DNA of 64,000 nt from the NCBI GenBank assembly GCA_934122235.1, contig CAKOWE010000006.1:27241-91240 (forward strand). The letters run 5' to 3'. The stretch is from an uncultured Clostridia bacterium. Lineage in GTDB: Bacteria; Bacillota; Clostridia; TANB77; CAG-508. The translations under genes and the position numbers were made by a program. A model generated the notes under the pieces. The model searched no databases. It had not been told where the DNA came from and was given only the letters and a program-made list of their open reading frames with translations. Of the stretch, positions 62,648 to 64,000 are shown one piece after another (the stretch's first letter is position 1; each line of letters starts with the position of its first letter).

Positions 62648-64000
62648 TTAATTTATTCTTGCATTATATTCATTTACAATTATATTTCTAACTTCAATAT
62701 CTGTATTATCTTTTTTAAAATACATATTCGTTTTAAATTCAGTTGCTTTTACTTTTTCAAATTTATACATACTATTTTTTAACAAAATTGTTTGTTCTTC
62801 ATTCATGCCTTCCGGCAATGTTTTATTAAAATTATCATAAAATATTATATTTGTGCAATATATTAAAGGCATATTTTCTAATAAATTTATTTTGTATACA
62901 TTTATCTCTTTTGCATCTACATTACTATTATTTAAAGCTTGCTCTAAATTTATATAATATTTGCCATATTCATTTTGTATAGAATTATCTGATTCATCTA
63001 TTGCATATACGCTCATATCATATTTAGATTTTATTTTTTTTAAGCTTTCATTTAAATTATTTTTTACTTCATCAATTCTAACTTGATATTCATCTAAGGT
63101 TGTATTTTTGTTTATTCCTAATATTTTAATTTTATCTTTTTTGTTTTCTCTGTGCTTTTGATTTCCTAAATTTTTAATATTTTTTCTACTGTCACTTACG
63201 TTACCAAATATATCATATTCTTGAAAATTATAAATTTTTATACTATCTTCTAGTTCTTCTTTTAATTTATTTAAAGAGTCTTCTGCTATTTCAAAATTAT
63301 TTATTACTCTAATAACTTCTGTTGTAGCAATATATGCACTATCTTGTTCCGGTTTTGATAACTTTATTCTTTGTATTTTGTCTGCTTCTAATGATAAATT
63401 TTCAAAATCAAATTCGTACTTAAAAATCTTTCTTATTTGTTTTGCATTATCTTGTTTAACATTTCCAACTTCTAGTGCTTTCAATTCGTCTTTATTAGCA
63501 AATTTCCAAAACTCAAAAATACTTTTTTTATGCTTATCAATTTCATCTATATACAATTTTGCATTATTTACTTTTTGTTCTAAATTGTAAATTTTATTTT
63601 TTAAAGCTTCAATATCTAATTTTAAATTGTTTAATTCTTTTTCTTTTTTATCTGATTTATAATATAATGTTACTAAGTCTTCTATAGTATAATAATTTTT
63701 ATTGTCATTAATTAAAGTTTCAGTCTCATTAATCTTTCCGTTTATTGCATTTTTCTCTAAATTAGGTCCTGTATTATTTTTATTTTCTACTTTAGTATTT
63801 AATTTTTTGTGTTTAATAAAATATTTTACTTTTCCAAAAAAAGTTTTTCTACACTCTAAATATAACGCAATTTGCTTTTGTTTATCCAAATATTCATTTT
63901 CTTTCTCTTTTGATAAATCCTTTAATTTGACTAATTCTTCTTTTTTCTTTTGAATTTCTTTTTCAAATTTTAAATCAGTTTTCTGTAAATTTATATATTC
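62648..64000 (-). CDS. coiled-coil protein of unknown function, 5' end outside window
   Basis: The frame is open to the right edge, so only the C-terminal 450 residues are seen. The visible N-terminal part (EKEIQKKKEELVKLKDLSK) is coiled coil; then TIEDLVTLYYKSDKKEKELN, more coil to about residue 160, and a globular end of about 200 residues (YIATTEVIRVINNFEIAEDS, then YCTNIIFYDNFNK). No family recognised. Follows miaB by 20 bases on the upstream side and may be in one transcription unit with it. Confidence 0.65.
   Translation of the reverse strand, partial: EYINLQKTDLKFEKEIQKKKEELVKLKDLSKEKENEYLDKQKQIALYLECRKTFFGKVKYFIKHKKLNTKVENKNNTGPNLEKNAINGKINETETLINDNKNYYTIEDLVTLYYKSDKKEKELNNLKLDIEALKNKIYNLEQKVNNAKLYIDEIDKHKKSIFEFWKFANKDELKALEVGNVKQDNAKQIRKIFKYEFDFENLSLEADKIQRIKLSKPEQDSAYIATTEVIRVINNFEIAEDSLNKLKEELEDSIKIYNFQEYDIFGNVSDSRKNIKNLGNQKHRENKKDKIKILGINKNTTLDEYQVRIDEVKNNLNESLKKIKSKYDMSVYAIDESDNSIQNEYGKYYINLEQALNNSNVDAKEINVYKINLLENMPLIYCTNIIFYDNFNKTLPEGMNEEQTILLKNSMYKFEKVKATEFKTNMYFKKDNTDIEVRNIIVNEYNARIN

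Noticed and set aside
1..64000. CRISPR array, prophage or insertion sequence
   Set aside because: No regularly spaced direct repeats, no phage structural genes and no transposase frame were seen. Imported genes are single small genes.

Overview
The window is AT-rich DNA from a low-GC Firmicute, most likely an uncultured anaerobic gut-type clostridium. Supporting genes are stage II sporulation protein P, dipicolinate synthase subunit A, a Pta/Ack acetate pathway, ClpE, DnaE1, a zinc-type ribosomal protein L31 and a Firmicute-style rRNA methyltransferase RlmH. Most genes lie on the minus strand; the plus strand holds rlmH, a small helical-bundle protein, a VanW protein and the clpE-pgsA pair.

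Layout. 1-8 kb: rlmH end, an acyl-CoA synthetase, an ABC exporter, two tandem acetate kinases and phosphotransacetylase. 8-18 kb: an imported C39-like protein, an amidase without a normal start, two membrane proteins of undecaprenyl-phosphate flippase type, an AlgI/DHHW acetylation pair and several unknowns. 18-23 kb: four genes, three multi-spanning transporters and a C26 glutamine amidotransferase. 23-32 kb: dxr, a TPR protein, a GNAT, a Sel1 protein, an SDR, RlmD, Tag, TcdA and an HD protein. 32-35 kb: three small genes richer in G+C, plus tRNA-Leu. 35-48 kb: a guanylate-kinase-like gene, dnaE, spoIIP, pepF, rpmE, vanW, a D-Ala-D-Ala carboxypeptidase, vanZ, recG and nadD. 48-64 kb: an inverted-repeat-bounded small gene, clpE, pgsA, a cysteine desulfurase, an LRR protein, uppP, dpaA, ppa, mutS and miaB.

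Main discovery. Five unrelated genes (an AlgI-type acyltransferase, spoIIP, vanW, recG, pgsA) each have a single +1 frame break. In all five the break lies at an in-frame CGG triplet, and family homology resumes when the C is skipped and the next codon is read as GGN (glycine). I checked every CGG in the AT-rich native genes by hand and found no other in-frame CGG. The only in-frame CGG (arginine) codons are six, in five G+C-richer, apparently imported genes. The simplest reading is that CGG no longer encodes arginine in this organism and CGGN is decoded as one glycine with a +1 frame change, by a quadruplet-decoding tRNA or by obligate shifting at an unassigned codon. An automatic annotation would wrongly call these five genes broken or truncated.

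The imported genes form a second theme. They are small, have different codon use and their own terminators, and include a paralogous pair and a gene bounded by 14-bp inverted repeats. They should be mis-decoded if the CGG model holds, so they are a natural test of it.
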